From the NCBI GenBank assembly GCA_905221605.1, contig CAJNDS010002145.1, positions 47,501 to 109,500 of the forward strand: a stretch of DNA of 62,000 bases, in the 5' to 3' direction. Both the position numbers and the translations under genes were made by a program. Of the stretch, positions 59,200 through 62,000 are shown one piece after another; position 1 is the first letter of the stretch, and every line of letters begins with the position of its first letter. This stretch comes from Symbiodinium natans. Its lineage: Eukaryota > Sar > Dinophyceae > Suessiales > Symbiodiniaceae. A model generated the notes under the pieces. It had not been told where the DNA came from, did no database searches, and saw only the letters and a list, made by a program, of their open reading frames with translations.

Positions 59200-59418
59200 C
59201 TTTGACAAAATCGCAAGTCGGTGTGGTGCTGGCAGCATAGATCGATTGACTCATGTCAAATGTCAACGGGTCAGCTCCTGAGGCAACATTCAGTTGATGG
59301 CAGAACCCTGAAGATCCCTTGAAAACGCCCTGAGACAAGGGCATCGTTAGCCTAAGTCGTTGATGTGTGAATTCGTGGGCAAGCAAAAGAAAAAGCGTGC
59401 CTTGCCGGTTCGTCCGAG

Positions 59419-59478
59419 GAGAAGGTCCACCGGGATACCATCTGTGCCCATGTGGAGAAGTGCATTGCTGTCTACCAG
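59419..59478 (+). CDS. Zinc-finger gene, exon completing CCHC finger 3
   Basis: Begins after TCCGAG|G and encodes EKVHRDTICAHVEKCIAVYQ, ending before a GC donor (59,479). With the previous exon this restores CPLC-x15-HVEKC. The layout repeats that of fingers 1 and 2. Confidence 0.6.
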
Positions 59479-59630
59479 GCATTGGTCGAGGGTCTAGCGG
59501 CGATAGCGCCATCTGGAAGTCCATTGTCGATGTGGGGGTGGGGCTCGGTGCGCTCGGGGCACACTGTGCAGAAGTTTTTGCCGGGACTTTGGTTGAAACT
59601 AGTCTTCACATCCGTCTGCGCTTTTGACAG

Positions 59631-59885
59631 GCCTCCCAAAGCAGGGACATACTGGGCGATGAGTCCCAGGCCGAGGAGGACACAGCCGGCGCTTCACCCG
59701 AGTTGCCGATGGAGGGAGGGCGGTGTCTGGAGTACGTGGAGTTCAGGATTCAAACTCTTAGCCCCAAGCACAGAACAGCGAAGACCAGATCTGCAAACCA
59801 ATCCCTAGCCGGCAAGCTGAGGCGTGCCATCCTCCTCAGAGGAGCCGCTGCTGCTGAAAGGCAGGCTCCAGGGTGGGAGAGATAG
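59631..59885 (+). CDS. Zinc-finger gene, terminal exon
   Basis: After TTTTGACAG|G an 85-codon frame with stop at 59,883-59,885 encodes ASQSRDILGDESQAEEDTAG, then LEYVEFRIQTLSPKHRTAK and a basic Ala-rich tail. It is in phase with the preceding exon. No domain recognised. The 3' side soon meets a GAGGGA minisatellite. Confidence 0.6.
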   Translation, partial: ASQSRDILGDESQAEEDTAGASPELPMEGGRCLEYVEFRIQTLSPKHRTAKTRSANQSLAGKLRRAILLRGAAAAERQAPGWER

Positions 59886-60019
59886 GGAGGAAGAGAGAAG
59901 AGAGCTCTGGACGGAACAACCGGGCCAAGTTTCACCCCGACCACACCTTGACAGCGGGCGTCGCGGCCGGGGTCCACCCTTAAAGGGGGGGGGTCTCTTT
60001 GCTATGCAGCAGAAGAAGA

Positions 60020-60345
60020 AGAAGCAGAGGAAGAGGAAGAGGAAGAGGGAGAGGGAGAGGGAGAGGGAGAGGGAGAGGGAGAGGGAGAGGAGAGGGAGGA
60101 GGGGAGAGGGAGAGGGAGAGGAGGGGAGAGGGAGAGGGAGAGGAGAGAGGGGAGAGGGAGAGGGAGAGAGGGAGAGGGAGAGGGAGAGGGGAGAGGGAGA
60201 GGGAGAGGGAGAGGGAGAGGGAGAGGGAGAGAGAGGGAGAGGAGAGGGAGAGGGAGAGGGAGAGGGAGAGGGAGAGGGAGAGGGAGAGGGAGAGGGAGAG
60301 GGAGAGGGGAGAGGGAGAGGGTGAGGGAGAAGGGAGAGGGAGAGG
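60020..60345 (+). repeat. GAGGGA minisatellite
   Basis: About 320 bp of GAGGGA hexamers with GAGGAGAGG interruptions. Long Arg/Glu/Gly frames (plus) and Pro/Leu/Ser frames (minus) across it are artefacts. Confidence 0.95.
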
Positions 60346-62000
60346 CGCTGTTGGAGGATGGCCGCGCGTCGAAGACACCAACGGAGCCCAAGAGCACACC
60401 ATGAGCCCAGAAACCCAGCCCGGTCCTAAAGTCAAGCCAGGCCTGGCAGTCTGCATGGTGGTGCGCGACTGCGATGCGCGAGGCTCACCCCCCCCTCAAC
60501 CTGAAGCTTTCGCACCAAAGCCTTGCAATCTTAATGAGAGCTCTTCTTAGCCGCTCCGCCGACTGCCAGAAGCACTTGAAGCCCATTCGTTTAGGATGGA
60601 AGTGGTGCAGAGAAGGCTGAACTAGGGAGGCGAGGGGGGGTGAGGGGGATGAGGGGGGCAGACAAACAATGGCTTCCTGCTTCGGAGCCAGCTAAACCCG
60701 CCAAGCATATGATTCGTAGCCCTAAAGTCCAACAGCCAACGGCGCAGGGGAGCATCAGCTGCAGATGTCAGCTGGCGAGGAATTTGCTTTGGAGTGGGAG
60801 CAGCCTGCTGAGGCTCGTGAGCCTAAAAATGGATAAGGGCATTCCGGCAATTTCACCGGTACTTGCAAGTTCTATGCCGGAACGACACCTGTCATGAATT
60901 TCCACAGAGAAGTGGTGTAGGGATGCCGGGCACCTCGGAAAGGCGTGGCTTGAGTTGCCTTGGCAGGAAGGAGGATATTGGGCCTGGGGCTACCGCCTTT
61001 TTGCTGGAGATGATGGCTACATTCCGCTGGAGAGTGGTGGCTTCACCGCAACGACGGAAGCCTAAAGCTGAGTGAAGGTGGCAATGCAAGCGCCCCCTGA
61101 ACCTTGAGGTACACAGAGTCCAGAGGTATCTGACCTCCCTGCCCACATTGGACTGCAGACCCCCCAAAGGGGGAAAGCCCCAAAGCCCCTAAGATATCCA
61201 AGAAGTTCCAGGAATGTAGTTCCCCGCGCCAAGCCCGCCACTTCTTCAGCGATTGCTTTCCGTACATCTTTCCGAATTCGCGGAGTGGGATTCTGTGTGT
61301 TGCGTGTAGGCTTCCGAAGTGCCGCGATCAGACCTCAGGGTTCTTGGTCTGGCCTTTTGGTTCATGCACGTCCTGCAGGGAGTATGTGCTCCTCCGTAGC
61401 AAGTCCAACACGCCACAGAGTTCCACTGAAACAAACCCAAAGAAGGAACCCTGCCAACCCCGACACCAGGCTATATTCCCCGCTCGCACACGAAGATCAA
61501 GCTCGGCAGCAAGCAGCCTACCCTTGCAGCTGCAGCTGTGCAGCAGTCGAAGGCCGACACTCGCCAAGACATTTCAGGGCCCACCACCTGGATGAGGATA
61601 AGGCCCCCAGATTTCCTGGGATAAAGCTGTGGACAAGACCCGGACCCAAAAGACTCAGAGTGAAGCTGATGGAGAGCTTGCGGGCACGCGCAATGAGGCG
61701 CTGACAGCATGCTGAAGTGAGAGGTAGGGTTCGCAAAACAAGCTCCGTGAGAGGCACCTCATGGTGAGGGGTGAAAGAAAATAGGGAAAGATTGGGATTG
61801 AGCAGGGAAGACACAAAGAAGGACAGAAAACATCGGGCAAATGTGCTGGCCTTCTAGGTCAAAGGTGCAGACTCTGTAAGTGGTACGCTGGGGCATTTGC
61901 AGCACCAAAGCTTTGGCCTGCAAAACACAAAACATGGAATGCCCTAACCATGAGCCCTGCTTGATGCCGCCATCTACACACAAAGCAAAGCCGAGCCCCA
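60346..62000. other. Unassigned right edge
   Basis: Unique sequence. A 140-codon plus frame at 61,285-61,704 ends in a basic segment (KLWTRPGPKRLRVKLMESLR) and could contain a terminal exon, but nothing identifies it. Minus frames of similar length overlap it. No repeats or RNA genes recognised. Confidence 0.35.

Noticed and set aside
59824-60550. Arg/Glu-rich ORFs of 160-183 codons
   Set aside because: They are translations of the GAGGGA minisatellite.

Overview
The window looks like nuclear DNA of a dinoflagellate, most likely Symbiodiniaceae. The reasons are: TTTAGGG-type telomeric repeats over the first 18 kb; pentatricopeptide (PPR) fragments with the NAAISACEK signature common in Symbiodinium proteins; splice acceptors of the AG|G type and some GC donors; a possible relic of the dinoflagellate spliced leader; and GC-rich retrotransposons of dinoflagellate style. 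There is no sign of bacterial gene organisation, and I found no rRNA or tRNA gene and no CRISPR array. The organism call is inference from these features, not a database match.

Layout. (1) 1-17.8 kb: blocks of TTTAGGG or CCCTAAA and homogenised variants, alternating in orientation and separated by short unique pieces. At least nine unique pieces encode PPR fragments, all on the minus strand, and several start exactly after an AG that closes a CCCTAAA-rich stretch. I read them as exons, or exon relics, of one long PPR gene whose introns are largely telomeric repeat. Small palindromic repeat families are also dispersed here. (2) 17.8-27.5 kb: purine/pyrimidine-rich non-coding DNA with a direct tandem segmental duplication (19,973-24,549 and 24,550-27,509); the first copy alone carries a 1.7-kb insertion. 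(3) 27.5-30.9 and 45.1-45.6 kb: degenerate repeats, then a roughly 235-bp AT-rich satellite with a 32-bp hairpin per unit, interrupted by a LINE. (4) 30,876-45,102: a 14.2-kb non-LTR retrotransposon with a 14-bp target-site duplication and three long ORFs: a 5' ORF with a GPGA-containing helical domain, an ORF1 with an RRM-like segment and a RING-H2 finger, and a 2,289-residue ORF2 with endonuclease, reverse transcriptase, RNase H and Cys-rich C-terminal domains. (5) 45,680-54,347: a minus-strand Ty1/Copia element with identical 99-bp LTRs. It carries Gag, zinc knuckle, protease, a GRF zinc finger in a second overlapping frame, a domain with the HxD...H...R layout of 2-oxoglutarate/Fe(II) dioxygenases, integrase, and RT/RNase H in the +1 frame. 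(6) 54.4-55.2 kb: a fragment of another retroelement. (7) 56.4-59.9 kb: a plus-strand multi-exon host gene with a C2H2 finger followed by three CCHC fingers, each split by an intron at the same codon. (8) 59.9-62 kb: a GAGGGA minisatellite and unassigned DNA.

How it fits together. Most of the window is repeat biology: telomeric repeats spread inside or beside a PPR gene, satellite invaded by a LINE, and a Copia element next to the satellite edge. The most striking common thread is that both intact-looking retroelements carry accessory domains resembling families known from thymine or DNA-base modification. Dinoflagellate DNA is known to replace much of its thymine with 5-hydroxymethyluracil. 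That link is a hypothesis resting on motifs I can see; it has not been tested by profile search.
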